Positions 11,355 to 22,087 of a stretch of DNA of 64,000 nucleotides are shown piece by piece. Position numbers and translations under genes: made by a program. This DNA comes from Saccharomycopsis malanga (Eukaryota > Ascomycota > Saccharomycetes > Ascoideales > Saccharomycopsidaceae): assembly GCA_004014935.1 (NCBI GenBank), contig CP025325.1, forward strand, positions 1,488,001 to 1,552,000, read 5' to 3'. A model generated the notes under the pieces. The model was not told the origin of the DNA and ran no database searches. It saw only the letters and a program-made list of their open reading frames with translations. Position 1 is the first letter of the stretch. Every line of letters begins with the position of its first letter.

Positions 11355-14300
11355 ATGTGCGAAATTGGGCTTGCTGCTATAGAGGTCAGTTCCAAGATAT
11401 TCCAGCAAGGAATTACGTCGCCAACTAGCCCAGCGCTAAGGTATCCTGTATCTAAGTATGAGATATCGTTATTTCCAAAAAGCGAGATACTATTAGTGCA
11501 TCCTGAGGAGGTTCTATGGGTGAAAAACGACGTGTTGATCCGCAAACTCAGATACGATACCGACCAGATCTTGAACGCACACATTGTACACTACAGTAAT
11601 GATTCCCAAAACGACATAAGGAAACATCGTATCAACAGTCCAAACATGGGAAAGAGGAAAGCACTTGTTGTTGTGTTGACAAATAGGGCACATGTCTATT
11701 TTGAAGATGACGAGACATTCATTGTTAGCTTCCCCATGGCGATCCGTAAGTCTTTGATGTTTGAAAACGGACTTGTATTGGAGAGACAGTCCGTGAAATC
11801 TCTGGATACAGACAATTATATTATTCCATTGGGGTCTGGCGGCATCCCCACTCACCCTAAGGTCAATTATCTTACATTACTGGATCCTCTCCATGAGCTT
11901 GGCATGGTAGTGTCATCGTCAACCACTTCGTTCTCACCCAATGAAGAGCTTGTCTGGTTTCCTCCAGATTTGAAATGCTCTCTTGCAGTAACACATAATG
12001 CATCCAACTGTATCATATCAATCTATCATGTCAGATATCTTTCACGTAATAAGCACAAATCAGGCACCAAGCGCTCCTCAGTTCGTAAAAGATCTGTTTC
12101 TCGTAAATCATCTATTCTACACACCGCACCCACGTCTTCTATGACTGACACCGACATGGAGGAGCCAAAATCAGGCGTTTCCAGCGCTTCCCGGCGGTCT
12201 TTGTCTCATTCAGAAATGCTTTCCTACGATAGAATGGCCTCCGGTGCCGACCTCACTGGGATAGATATCAACGATGCCAGCAATCTAAGCGTCAGTAATG
12301 TTTCTTCCAGCACCGTAAATAGCGCACCTGTGTTCCGGAAGGACATGGTTTTGACCAAGATTGAAAAAGTTCAGTTCAGCCATTCCAGAAAGCATTTGAA
12401 GGTGTTCAGTGTGAATTTTCATAACAAACAGGGCATCGTAATTGTAAACAAGGAAACCAAAGACACTGAAGTGTTGATATTCAAGTCTTCCAACAACTCT
12501 GTCAACTTGCCTTCTTATCAAAGCTCATTTAATTTCAGATGTTCAGATGCTATCCCGTTGTCTCCCCCCGGGCACGAGGGCTACATTTTGTCTTTGAAAG
12601 AGGACTGCAAATCTTTGGTACTTGTAAATCCCTTTTTAGGCTTAATGTCGCACACTCTAGATGGCTTGTTCCACATTTTATCGTTGGATGGCAGCTCCCA
12701 GTACAATGTGGGGCTTACAACCACTGCTCTGGAAAAGAAGATTATTAAACTATTGTTACATCCGCTTGACCACATGACGGCAAAATGTCTACTGGCATTG
12801 AAACACTTGTTGGGCTCCCATATGTATGAGTATGTGTGGCTACGGTGGTGTGCGGCAAAAGGTCGCACACTGTCTGACTGGCACAGCTTTATAGTAACCC
12901 TTCTCTCTATACTAGTGCCGCTGGGGACCGACATGAGTAATATACTGGTGACCAATGAGGTCATTGAACAGTTAGAGAAAGCCAGCTGTTTGAATGCTTT
13001 GAAGGTGCACAAGTATGACAAGACATTAAGGGAACTAGGTCCAAACATCATGCTAGCATTGCATCTTCTTCGAGAGGAGCTGAAGTTGAACATTTTGCAA
13101 AATAATGCCCGATTTGATCTTTTGTTAGCACAACTTGCTTCTTGGATGGGTTGGTCTTCAATATGGATACAGTATTATACTGAAAACACCCTGCATGTTG
13201 ATATAATGGCTCGGTTTCCTTCTATGGAGCCTTTGGAAACGCCACCCAACTTGCTACGGTCTGTCTGTAGCATATTCACCGAAAATATTATGCCATATAT
13301 CACGTTCTCGCAACTCACCGAGGAGAACGATGCTGTCGACGAGATTATAACACCCCGGACATATTATATCTTACGTCTTTTCGAGGCCGTTGTGTCACCG
13401 CAGTTTAAGGCCTCGGACGTGGTCAATCTAATGGTGGAATACGGTTTGGACTCTTTCAATTTGGAAACATATCCTGCTGGAATCTCGCTTCCTTTGAAAG
13501 AGTATATGGCATATTGCAAGAACACCACTGGTACTGATTCGTCCCTTGATGTTATCAATTTGTTAGGAAGAAAAGATCTAGAGAAGCTCATGCTAGGAGA
13601 CAAGTCTGTCTACAAATCCAGGTTCTCTGTAGGCACTACCACTAAAGATGTTCATCAAATTGTAGCGTCTATCAAAAGCGACGAGCCGTTCAGCACCTGG
13701 GATGGACATTCTGAGGCAGACCGGTTGGCTATCACAAGACTTATCTTCTCCGACGACCGGAGGTACTACGAGATTACCAAATTGCTACAATCGTCGCGAA
13801 TTCAAACAGTCTCATTTCACTGTCTGGCAGAAGTCAATGAGTACGAATTGTTGAATCTCCAGAAAGAATTGGCAATGTTGGTATGTCTTCGAACATTAAC
13901 AATTCCTTTAGGCAGAGGAGCGTTGTTCTTATCTACTAAAATGCCCATCTTGACAGAGAAGTTTCCCATACCAAAACTCAACTTTGACACATTGATTTTG
14001 CCGGGCAACACAACCTTGAGTTTGGACAAGGACCAAATAGCACAGGAGACAATGGAATGGGGCTATTTCCACAACGGGGCGTCGGCAGGCTTAACAATCC
14101 TCAAGGATTCAAAAAACATTGTAGGAAGCTGGATTGCTTTCAATAAACCAAACGTTCTCAACTCTCAACACGGTGGTTTTTTATTGGGTTTAGGACTCAA
14201 TGGCCATTTGAAAAGCCTTGAGCATTGGCATGTATACAATTATTTAAATCCTAAACACACACATGTCAGTGTTGGTCTTCTTTTGGGTATGTCTGCCAGT

Positions 14301-16013
14301 GCTAGAGGCAGCATGGATGTGAAACTCACTAGGGTATTGTCTGTACATGTTGTTGCTTTATTACCCCACGGTGCCACAGATTTAAACGTATCTCTTCCTG
14401 TACAAACCGCCGGTCTCATTGGCATTGGGCTTCTTTATTTAGAGAGCCAAAACAGAAAAATGAGCGAAATCTTGTTGTCGCAAATCAGCAACAAACTATC
14501 GATCAATGACAGATACGTTGTTGACGAAGGATACAGACTCGCGGCAGGAATCGCATTGGGGTACGTAAACTTGGGGAAAGGAAACGATTTGAAAGGTTTG
14601 AACGACTCCCATTTAACCGATAGACTCTTATCAATGGCGGTCTCTTTGAAAGACGCCCAGGCATCACAGGAATACGACAAGTCCGCCCCAGGCGCCATCT
14701 TGGCACTAGGATTCATCTATATCATGACAGAAAACCATAGCATTGCAGCCAAACTCGATGTCCCAGTTACAGAAAAGTTGTTGGATTATGTCCGCACAGA
14801 CTTGTTGCTTCTCCGCATTGTCGCCAAGAACTTAATCTTGTGGAACGCCAGGTGCTCCAAGTCTTGGATCCTATCGCAAATCCCAGAGTGCTTGCTCAAA
14901 AAGTTCTCGATTGCTAGTATCGAGAGACTCGACAGCGACCAGCTAGCGTATCTCAACTGCTTGGGCGGCGCTTGTCTTTCCATAGGCTTGAAATATGCTT
15001 CCACAGGAAACTTGAAAGCAAGAGACAACATCTTGTTTTACTTGGACCAGTTTTTGCGGATAACCAGCATGGAAACATCGACATTTGATGAGAAAATTAC
15101 CCAGTCATCTGCCGCCATGATTCAGCATGTTGTCGCGTTGTCTGCAGCATTAATTATGGCAGGAACCGGTGATATAGAGGTCTTCCGCCGCTTGAAAGCG
15201 TTGCACGAAAGGACAAGCGATACAATGACTTACTCCGACTACGCAGCCCTGAGCATGGCTCTAGGGTTTTTATTCATTGCCAGCGGTGAATATGCTTTTG
15301 ATAACTCAAAGTTTGCCATTGCCGCGTTGCTCACATCAATATATCCTGCTCCTGCTAACGGGGAAGATTCCCCCGTCTATTTACAGGCCTTGAGACACTT
15401 CTGGGCCATGTCGGTAGCCCCTAGATGTTTGGTCGTCAGAGACGTCAACAGCTCAAAACCTATCAAGGTCCCTGTGGAAGTTGTGCTCAAATCGGGTAGA
15501 ACTCTTGACCTAACAGCTCCTTGCTTGATTCCAAAGTTGCCAGAAGTACAATACATTCGCACGGGGTCTTCAAAATATTTTGAGGTGCTTCTAGACCTCG
15601 AGGATGACAATAAAATTGTGGAAAACTTTAAAAATGATTTAAATGTATATGTGTACGAACGAAAACAAGTTACAAGTGGTACTGAAAACCAGTTCAGTTC
15701 AATTGTCAAAAGTATTTCCAATGATTTTGACCAGAAAAAACCTAGCAACACTGACAAAGCCTGTGAGCTCATCTATAAGGATGACTACAATATTAATGAG
15801 CATGAGCTTAAAGGAAAGTTGCTTGTAAACAACTCTAGATTGGAAGCAGCCACCTTGGCTAAAAGTCCTAAAAGTCTCGATGACTTGTGGAATATCAAAC
15901 TATTATTTGCTTTTTACGACAGAGTCGAGGGCATTAATACATATTACTTGTCCGCTGAGTTTGTTGAAAAACTCAAAATCGAATTGTGGAAATTTTCACA
16001 AACTTTGCATTAG
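11355..16013 (+). CDS. APC1: anaphase-promoting complex subunit 1
   Basis: Apc1 is the largest scaffold subunit of the APC/C ubiquitin ligase, which destroys securin and mitotic cyclins. The predicted protein has 1552 residues. The N-terminal ~500 residues carry WD40-like beta segments with a Ser/Arg-rich disordered insertion (about residues 225-320) that could be phosphorylated. The C-terminal half has proteasome/cyclosome (PC) repeats: LLLGMSASARGS, LPVQTAGLIGIGLLYL, and later AAGIALGYVNLGKG and ALGFIYIMTENHSIAA. I chose the ATG at 11355 because the 13 codons upstream in frame begin with GTG, not ATG. No intron is needed. Confidence 0.9.
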   Translation: MCEIGLAAIEVSSKIFQQGITSPTSPALRYPVSKYEISLFPKSEILLVHPEEVLWVKNDVLIRKLRYDTDQILNAHIVHYSNDSQNDIRKHRINSPNMGKRKALVVVLTNRAHVYFEDDETFIVSFPMAIRKSLMFENGLVLERQSVKSLDTDNYIIPLGSGGIPTHPKVNYLTLLDPLHELGMVVSSSTTSFSPNEELVWFPPDLKCSLAVTHNASNCIISIYHVRYLSRNKHKSGTKRSSVRKRSVSRKSSILHTAPTSSMTDTDMEEPKSGVSSASRRSLSHSEMLSYDRMASGADLTGIDINDASNLSVSNVSSSTVNSAPVFRKDMVLTKIEKVQFSHSRKHLKVFSVNFHNKQGIVIVNKETKDTEVLIFKSSNNSVNLPSYQSSFNFRCSDAIPLSPPGHEGYILSLKEDCKSLVLVNPFLGLMSHTLDGLFHILSLDGSSQYNVGLTTTALEKKIIKLLLHPLDHMTAKCLLALKHLLGSHMYEYVWLRWCAAKGRTLSDWHSFIVTLLSILVPLGTDMSNILVTNEVIEQLEKASCLNALKVHKYDKTLRELGPNIMLALHLLREELKLNILQNNARFDLLLAQLASWMGWSSIWIQYYTENTLHVDIMARFPSMEPLETPPNLLRSVCSIFTENIMPYITFSQLTEENDAVDEIITPRTYYILRLFEAVVSPQFKASDVVNLMVEYGLDSFNLETYPAGISLPLKEYMAYCKNTTGTDSSLDVINLLGRKDLEKLMLGDKSVYKSRFSVGTTTKDVHQIVASIKSDEPFSTWDGHSEADRLAITRLIFSDDRRYYEITKLLQSSRIQTVSFHCLAEVNEYELLNLQKELAMLVCLRTLTIPLGRGALFLSTKMPILTEKFPIPKLNFDTLILPGNTTLSLDKDQIAQETMEWGYFHNGASAGLTILKDSKNIVGSWIAFNKPNVLNSQHGGFLLGLGLNGHLKSLEHWHVYNYLNPKHTHVSVGLLLGMSASARGSMDVKLTRVLSVHVVALLPHGATDLNVSLPVQTAGLIGIGLLYLESQNRKMSEILLSQISNKLSINDRYVVDEGYRLAAGIALGYVNLGKGNDLKGLNDSHLTDRLLSMAVSLKDAQASQEYDKSAPGAILALGFIYIMTENHSIAAKLDVPVTEKLLDYVRTDLLLLRIVAKNLILWNARCSKSWILSQIPECLLKKFSIASIERLDSDQLAYLNCLGGACLSIGLKYASTGNLKARDNILFYLDQFLRITSMETSTFDEKITQSSAAMIQHVVALSAALIMAGTGDIEVFRRLKALHERTSDTMTYSDYAALSMALGFLFIASGEYAFDNSKFAIAALLTSIYPAPANGEDSPVYLQALRHFWAMSVAPRCLVVRDVNSSKPIKVPVEVVLKSGRTLDLTAPCLIPKLPEVQYIRTGSSKYFEVLLDLEDDNKIVENFKNDLNVYVYERKQVTSGTENQFSSIVKSISNDFDQKKPSNTDKACELIYKDDYNINEHELKGKLLVNNSRLEAATLAKSPKSLDDLWNIKLLFAFYDRVEGINTYYLSAEFVEKLKIELWKFSQTLH

Positions 16014-16696
16014 TTTAATTAATGATTTTACGATTGACCAATTTTTTGTAGAATGTTTAATTGATACATGTAAATGGCATTGGTATTGCTGTACGTAAAA
16101 AGAGATGTTATCTTTTGCTATTATGCCAACAAATCTAGTACAATTACCAAAATACTTTGAAGTATATTGAAAAAAGGATATTCCGTCAAAGGGCGACGCG
16201 TTACTAAAATTGACATTACTTTAACAGACAATAGATAAAACTCACTGATAATACAGTGACCGCCTCTTCCATATATTAAAACGCTCAATTATTCTTATAA
16301 CCAGTAGACCAATGACGAATAGTAAATTTACTATTTGTCATGTATCTGATGATTGTAATGATGTGTAACTCGCAATTTCACATTTAATTGGCAAATGAGC
16401 TAATTTGATTAGCGTAGCCCAGCAAGGACTACAAATTTCCCCTTCGTAAAGTTCGGCCGTTGACGATATTTTTAACCATTATGAGCCAGTTAAGGCTGGT
16501 TCTTTTCAGGTTTTATGAAAACAGCAACTCTTTAACAATTTAGCCGTGACAAAAATCAAGATAATACCTTGTAATAATTTGTATTGGCTGAGATAGCCAT
16601 TCAGACTTTAATTAGGCACTGATTTGCCAAAGGCCAATTACAGCAAACAATACTTTATAACATTACAACCGAAGAAATATATTAAAAAACCTAAAA
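16014..16696. other. convergent intergenic region between APC1 and SEH1
   Basis: AT-rich 3' region of both genes. The only structure seen is a short stem-loop near 16481-16501 (GAGCCAG, six-base loop, CTGGTTC) followed by TTTT. No tRNA boxes were found, so I do not call an RNA gene. Confidence 0.5.
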
Positions 16697-17758
16697 CTAA
16701 TACCATTCTTTCTTTTGCACAGAAGTGGTGGCAATACATCTATATTCGTTCATTCTGCTGGCCTTCCAAAAGCGGACCTGTCCATCGTCGCCACTGCTGC
16801 TTAGAATGGTTCCAGTGCTGTTCCAGCTAACAGACCATACGTCAGACTTGTGGTCGTTATTTTTCGCCAACAATGTTATATCCAAACGGGATTCTACGTC
16901 GTCAGGGGGAACGGAAGTATATTCGCTGTTTTCATCAATCACGATGTCGTTATTGTGCAAACTACTACTGCTACCATTACCGCCAGCAACACCATAGGCA
17001 TCGAGACTTTTGTCAACTATCTTATAAACCCTTACATAGCCGTCTTTGGAGGCGGTCGCTAGCAATTCGTAGGACCGTCCCATTGAAGGGGCCCATGCGA
17101 CATCACGGACCAATGAGTTTATGTCAGGCAAAGCTTTAGCTTTACGGTACTTGTTGGAGGCGTCGCGTACAAGTATCCAGCAAGTGTCTACGGTGCTGAC
17201 ACACAACTTCTCCTGGGCAAACTTTGACATACACCAGCTGACTGTGAAGTTGCGTGGAAGGTTGATGTTCGGCTGCTGCGTCAACAACGGGAGCTGCTGG
17301 ATAAGCTGCCAGTCCGAGAGGTCGGAGATGTTGAGGGCCTCGTAGATGCGGAGGGTTCCATCAGCTCCTATAGTGGCTACGCGGAGAAAGTCAAGGTACC
17401 CAGGGGCAAACGAGACGCCAAACAAAGGGCCCTGTGCGTCATTGATCGTGGTGAGTTTCCGATAACATACCCCAGACTGGGAAATGGCATCATTCTGATG
17501 TTCCCAGATCTTCAAAGTTCTATCATAGGAAACGGATGCAAGAATCTGTCCGTATTCAGGCGGGGCCCAAGAGAGTTTCACAATTGAGCTGTCATGTGCC
17601 TTCCAGTTATCTCTGAGAGCCCATTTTCCATCTGGCTGGAGGTTGAACACTCTTATATGACGGTCTGAAGAGCATGTTGCTAGCGTCTTCCCATAGTAAT
17701 CAAAGGCAACATCATGAATCAAATCCTCATGGCCTGACACCACTGGCTGCAACCCCAT
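16697..17758 (-). CDS. SEH1: nucleoporin and SEA-complex WD40 protein
   Basis: Seh1 is a beta-propeller subunit of the Y-shaped (Nup84) nuclear pore subcomplex and of the SEA/GATOR2 complex that regulates TORC1. The 353-residue protein begins with SGHEDLIHDVAFDYYGKTLA, closely matching the Seh1 N-terminus (SGHDDLVHDV). WD-type repeats follow: TCSSDRHIRVF, the AHDSSIVKLSWAPPEYG segment, SYDRTLKIWEH, a long central insertion, AWAPSMGRSYELLATASKDG, and SWNSTGTILSSSGDDGQVRFW. Length is typical for the family. It is divergent from DOM34. Confidence 0.92.
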   Translation of the reverse strand: MGLQPVVSGHEDLIHDVAFDYYGKTLATCSSDRHIRVFNLQPDGKWALRDNWKAHDSSIVKLSWAPPEYGQILASVSYDRTLKIWEHQNDAISQSGVCYRKLTTINDAQGPLFGVSFAPGYLDFLRVATIGADGTLRIYEALNISDLSDWQLIQQLPLLTQQPNINLPRNFTVSWCMSKFAQEKLCVSTVDTCWILVRDASNKYRKAKALPDINSLVRDVAWAPSMGRSYELLATASKDGYVRVYKIVDKSLDAYGVAGGNGSSSSLHNNDIVIDENSEYTSVPPDDVESRLDITLLAKNNDHKSDVWSVSWNSTGTILSSSGDDGQVRFWKASRMNEYRCIATTSVQKKEWY

Positions 17759-18212
17759 TGTTCCTTATAGTATGCAGATCTCCAAAAACACCCAATCTTT
17801 GACTTTGTCAAGAACTGGAAACGCTCAAATTGGCATACTAAGCTCATGGCTCTTTCTCAACATGGTAACTGTGTGTACTTAAAGATTTCGCGATATTTTG
17901 ACCAGGGCTCTTGAATATTTTCGCTCTCACGTGCCTTACCCCAAGAGGTTAAAAGCGATGGCGAAATCGTTAGCAAATGTAGGGAAGGCAATTGATGGCT
18001 AATAGAGATGGCAATTGTAAGAGAGAGAAGTGTAATATGAGCAATAATTGGTGATTTACTGGTGATATATTGTATTTTTTTGATGTTAAGACGCTATTGG
18101 ATAGATTGCTAGATCACATATTTATAATTTATTGTCAAAAATTTATAATCAATGATCAATTATTTATGATTCATTTTTGGTAATCAATGAATGACTATTA
18201 ATCGAAAGAAAC
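17759..18212. promoter_or_regulatory. divergent promoter region of SEH1 and DOM34
   Basis: 454 bp between two divergent starts. It contains a CACGTG E-box-like motif at 17928-17933 and GCGATGGCGAAAT just after it, which is reminiscent of ribosome-biogenesis promoter elements. The last ~150 bp before DOM34 are very AT-rich. Functional roles are inferred. Confidence 0.4.
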
Positions 18213-19358
18213 ATGAAGCTTTTAAAACAAAATATAAACTCGAACAAGGACAGCAGCCTCACGCTTCAGGCGGAGGATAAAGAGGATCTTTGGCTTCTTT
18301 ATAACATTATTCAAAAGGACGACCAGATCAGCATTACGACGTCGCGAAACGTTTCCAAAGATGGATCCAACAAGGTAGAAAGAGTGCTTGTAAAGCTTCT
18401 TATGCAGGTAGAAAACGTAGAATTTGAAGCGGACAGCTCTTCGCTTCGATGCAAGGGAAGAACAGTCGGCGAAAACAAGTATGTTCCATTAGGCTCCTAC
18501 CATACTGCGGTGATCGACACCAAGTATGCTTTTACATTATTTAAAACAGAATTCGACTCGTACTCCCTTGATATGATTAACAAGGCCACTAGTATTGCTG
18601 AGCGTGCTGAAATTGGTGCCGTTGTTTTGCATGAAGGTATTGCCCATTTCTGCTTAATCACCGATACAATGCGTGTCTTGGTGGCCAAGGTGGAGAAATC
18701 TATACCTAAAAAGCGCCGTGGTGGAGATTCCAGTGCTTATGATAAAGCAATGGCCAAGTTTTTGAACAATTGCTATGAGACGTTGAAACGCAAGTTTGAT
18801 CTAAGCAAATTGAAAGTGGTTCTTATAGCTTCTCCTGGTGCCATTGCTCAGACGTTGCTCGATACTATAATCACCAAGGCTACTAGCAATGACGAAAAAC
18901 AAATTCTCACGTCAAAAGACAAGTTTATTGTGGCGCATTCTTTCAATGGCTACTTGCAAGCCTTGGATGAGACCTTGCGCACTCCAGAGGTTATGAAACA
19001 ATTGAAAGACACGAAATATGTCAAGGACGCCCAGTTGATGGACCAGTTTTTTTCGGAGTTGAATAAAGATACCGGCACTGCCTGGTATGGTGAAAGAGAA
19101 TGTACGAAAGCTATAAACACAGAAGGTGCTGTGAGCCATTTATTAATCACTGACTCTCTTTTCCGTAACGATAATGTGCAAATAAGACAAAATTTTATAA
19201 ATCTTGTGGAGCAGGTGAAAAGTCAAGGTGGTGAAGTTTCCATTTTTTCGAGTTTGCACGATTCTGGTGAACAGTTGGACAAGATCACTGGTATTGCCGT
19301 AATATTAAATTATCCACTTCCAGATCTCGATGAAGACTCTGACGAGGAGGACGAGTGA
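18213..19358 (+). CDS. DOM34: Dom34/Pelota ribosome-rescue factor
   Basis: Dom34 binds the empty A site of stalled ribosomes with Hbs1 and promotes subunit splitting in no-go and non-stop decay. The 381-residue protein fits the family in length and order: an N-terminal Sm-like domain (KEDLWLLYNIIQKDDQI, and the KVERVLVKLLMQVENVEF strands), an eRF1-like middle domain without the GGQ hydrolysis motif, and a C-terminal L7Ae-like domain (GAVSHLLITDSLFRN, GGEVSIFSSLHDSGEQL). It ends in an acidic tail. I read every codon and found no CTG, although leucine is frequent. This is a main argument for a CTG-clade host. Confidence 0.95.
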   Translation: MKLLKQNINSNKDSSLTLQAEDKEDLWLLYNIIQKDDQISITTSRNVSKDGSNKVERVLVKLLMQVENVEFEADSSSLRCKGRTVGENKYVPLGSYHTAVIDTKYAFTLFKTEFDSYSLDMINKATSIAERAEIGAVVLHEGIAHFCLITDTMRVLVAKVEKSIPKKRRGGDSSAYDKAMAKFLNNCYETLKRKFDLSKLKVVLIASPGAIAQTLLDTIITKATSNDEKQILTSKDKFIVAHSFNGYLQALDETLRTPEVMKQLKDTKYVKDAQLMDQFFSELNKDTGTAWYGERECTKAINTEGAVSHLLITDSLFRNDNVQIRQNFINLVEQVKSQGGEVSIFSSLHDSGEQLDKITGIAVILNYPLPDLDEDSDEEDE

Positions 19359-19865
19359 TGTCATTTGTATATAATATGTAATTAATATACATTACAGGAC
19401 AATAATAGACAAGGGTGAATGTAATTTTAATAATATAAAATGTGCTTAATCATATAATTCTAGCCCATTCCTGTACACTTGCAATATTGAATATAATTAA
19501 CTAAACTAATCATGTAAAGTATAGTTCAAATAAACAAGCCATGTAAAGTGAAGTCAACTAACACTGCTCATAATAATCTGTTCCCACACTACCCTGTGTT
19601 AAACCTATGGTGGAGCTCAAAGTTTAAAATACAAGTTATTGATAACAAAACTACAAGCAGTTTTTGGCCTAAAAATTTGTGTATTGGAACAAACCTGATG
19701 AAATGCAAAACTGATTTCCAAAACCAGTATAAAGATGCTTGGCATGAAGTGAAAGATAAAAAGTATACGTATAAACCAGTATCGTAGAAAGAGAAATAAA
19801 CAGTGATGAAATGATGATTAAAATTTCCTAACCTTAAGAAAGTAGACATATTTTGATACTAACAA
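19359..19865. other. convergent intergenic region, nothing recognised
   Basis: AT-rich 3' DNA of DOM34 and of the minus-strand phosphatase-like gene. A 79-codon open frame (19548-19787) shows no domain and is not called. Confidence 0.5.
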
Positions 19866-20900
19866 TCACTGATACGCATGGTACCGTTTGATATGAGAGT
19901 GTCTTCTGTATCTGTCCGGCAGCGAGTCTGGTGAAGATGACGAAATAGAAGAGGAAGAAGCAGAGGAAGAAAATTTATTGATTTTTGGGGAAGCAACAGA
20001 TATATTACGTTTCAAGCTAAGAGATTGCAGAGTCCGAGCATAACGGAATCTACGATGAGCGTTGACGTTCAATCTGTATTGGTCAGCAATTCCAAAAAAG
20101 TTGATGTTGTTCAAGTAAAGATCGTCAACCACCGGGGTCAAGTTTTTCATAAGAAGCAAGGCATCCAAAACCGTCCATTTTGGATTCTGGTGTATAATAT
20201 AGGACACTGCAAGAAGTACCGATCGCCGTTTATGATGCTCTATGTTGGAGTCGTGAAGTATGAGAATACCTGTCTGAGGGATGTTTTGAGTGATTGAATT
20301 TATCAAATTGCTGATATTTTCAATTAGCGAGAGCTTGTCTTTGATAGTAATCACTGGAGAAGTGATGTCAGTCACATTCGTACTGGAAGTAGCCATTATA
20401 GCATTGAGGATTGAATTGTATTTGGAGATAAAGCGCATCACCAGCGTGATGACAGCTTTATTCTTCCATGGGGATGTTGGCTGTTTTGGCGAGGATATTG
20501 CTGCTGTAGAAGAAAAGTTGGAATCTACTACCACTACACAGTGGTCCGGAGGTTCAAGATCACAATGTCTATTCTCTAAGAATAGCTGTGAAATGTCAGC
20601 AGCATCAACACAGGCGATGACGAATTTGATATTGTTGGAAACCATAAAATCTGGATCAGAAATTGCTGATGTGTTGCCGAGCCAAACGTTTGGCATAAAT
20701 TGCTGAGGTCGAATAGAAATGGGCTGTGAACTACTATGTCGGTCTTGTGGTTGTCCATTATTCTGGATTTGATATCGAGGGCCAAACTCAGATTGAAACA
20801 GTATGGGCGACAAAAGAGAAAGGTCTTGAGGCCCACTTTCTTGTAAAGTGTTGTCATAGCTCAATGAGTAATAGTCATCTATCGAATCGTGTATAAGCAT
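19866..20900 (-). CDS. dual-specificity-phosphatase-fold protein, probably catalytically inactive
   Basis: A 344-residue protein starting at the ATG at 20898-20900; the codon four residues earlier in frame is TTG. Residues ~70-76 (PNVWLGN) match the start of dual-specificity phosphatase domains. Residues ~211-255 match the active-site region in layout: hydrophobic strand, loop, then helix with VSYIIHQNPKWTVLDALLLM. However, the loop reads HDSNIEHHKRRS at 216-227, so the catalytic Cys of HCX5R is Asp and the loop spacing to Arg is altered. This looks like a pseudophosphatase. The C-terminal ~50 residues are Ser-rich. A loop of about 75 residues separates the first strands from the active-site region. 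I know no specific orthologue. Its job may be substrate binding or scaffolding, by analogy with STYX-type proteins. Confidence 0.65.
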   Translation of the reverse strand: MLIHDSIDDYYSLSYDNTLQESGPQDLSLLSPILFQSEFGPRYQIQNNGQPQDRHSSSQPISIRPQQFMPNVWLGNTSAISDPDFMVSNNIKFVIACVDAADISQLFLENRHCDLEPPDHCVVVVDSNFSSTAAISSPKQPTSPWKNKAVITLVMRFISKYNSILNAIMATSSTNVTDITSPVITIKDKLSLIENISNLINSITQNIPQTGILILHDSNIEHHKRRSVLLAVSYIIHQNPKWTVLDALLLMKNLTPVVDDLYLNNINFFGIADQYRLNVNAHRRFRYARTLQSLSLKRNISVASPKINKFSSSASSSSISSSSPDSLPDRYRRHSHIKRYHAYQ

Positions 20901-22087
20901 AGTATGGAGCAAAGTTTATGGGCAGAGATGAGCTCGAAAATGAGCTGTTGAACTGTTCAACTTTCAAAAAGCTGTCTTTCTTCTAACTTTTCCAAAAGCA
21001 AGGAACGCAAACCCATCAATAAGACAGATGACCCAAATATAAGAAAGGAAAACAGTTGCGATCCTTCATGTCTGTGAGTCTCATCATGGATCATTTCACC
21101 ATAGACAGAAAAAACATGGATGCCATATGGTATCCCATATCCGGTAAGCGGCCAACAGGCGTACATGAAATGTTGCCGTACGGCGTGTCTCTTGACCTAT
21201 TTTACTTTTACGTTTAATACTTTTCTTGTTCATTACAATAGCAGAATGCCAGGGACAGCAGTGCAGAAGACCGATGATCCATGATTTTTTCTCGTTTGCT
21301 ACATATTATTACTATACTGGTTAGCTCAATTTCTGCCAGGGCAATGTTATAAAAATAGGGTTCATGGTTTTGGCCGATTCGCTAATTACTTTTGCTGATC
21401 CGCCATAGAGGCAAATGTTAATTTGCATTTAAAAATGGAAATCGTTATTGTTGCTGAGAAAATAATAGCACCAAGGCTTTATTCATATTCAGAACCAAAT
21501 TATATACTGGATATTCTTCGGTATAAAACATTAACAAAAATATGTTCATCGACGTATAAGAACGCATCTGGAAGTAGATGTATGCACGGAACATTCGTTA
21601 TCATGCATGATTGAGGCATATAAAAAAAATTTACCGCATAACTCTACATGAGATCGCCTTTACGTGCATGGCGCCTCTGCCGGAGAGCGACTTGATATTT
21701 AGACAGATGTCTGGCGAGCTGGATTGGGGTACCGTCAACATATATAATTTCAAGTCCAAATGTGTGGTTTGAACAGTGATTTTAAAAGAAGTTGTAGATA
21801 AAAACATGTATGAAAAAAATTGGTTTATTAAAGTTTACAAGTACTTGGAACTCACTCATGATTTGTATCAACTTTTAACCAGTGCGGTTATTGGTAAATG
21901 AGAAGACGAGATAAAACAATAATCTCCATTTAATGAGAGGAGAAGTGTTTCAGTGCTTTAATGAGCTTTTTTAAGAAAAAGGAATAATACAAGCCCGACA
22001 CAATGGACAAGATCTCAAGAGTCTACTTTTCAATCTTTAAAGGCTTTCTAAGATTGTAGGTTTGAAGCAGTTCCGTGGTTCTTGATG
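20901..22087. other. upstream region of the phosphatase-like gene, no gene supported
   Basis: About 1.2 kb of AT-rich DNA. A 69-codon frame on the minus strand (20957-21166) and a 63-codon frame on the plus strand (21423-21614) have no recognisable features. It is presumably promoter DNA. Confidence 0.5.

Noticed and set aside
16481-16501. A stem-loop with T-run as a terminator or pol III RNA end
   Set aside because: A 7-bp stem with one G-T pair and a short T-run is common by chance, and no pol III promoter lies upstream.
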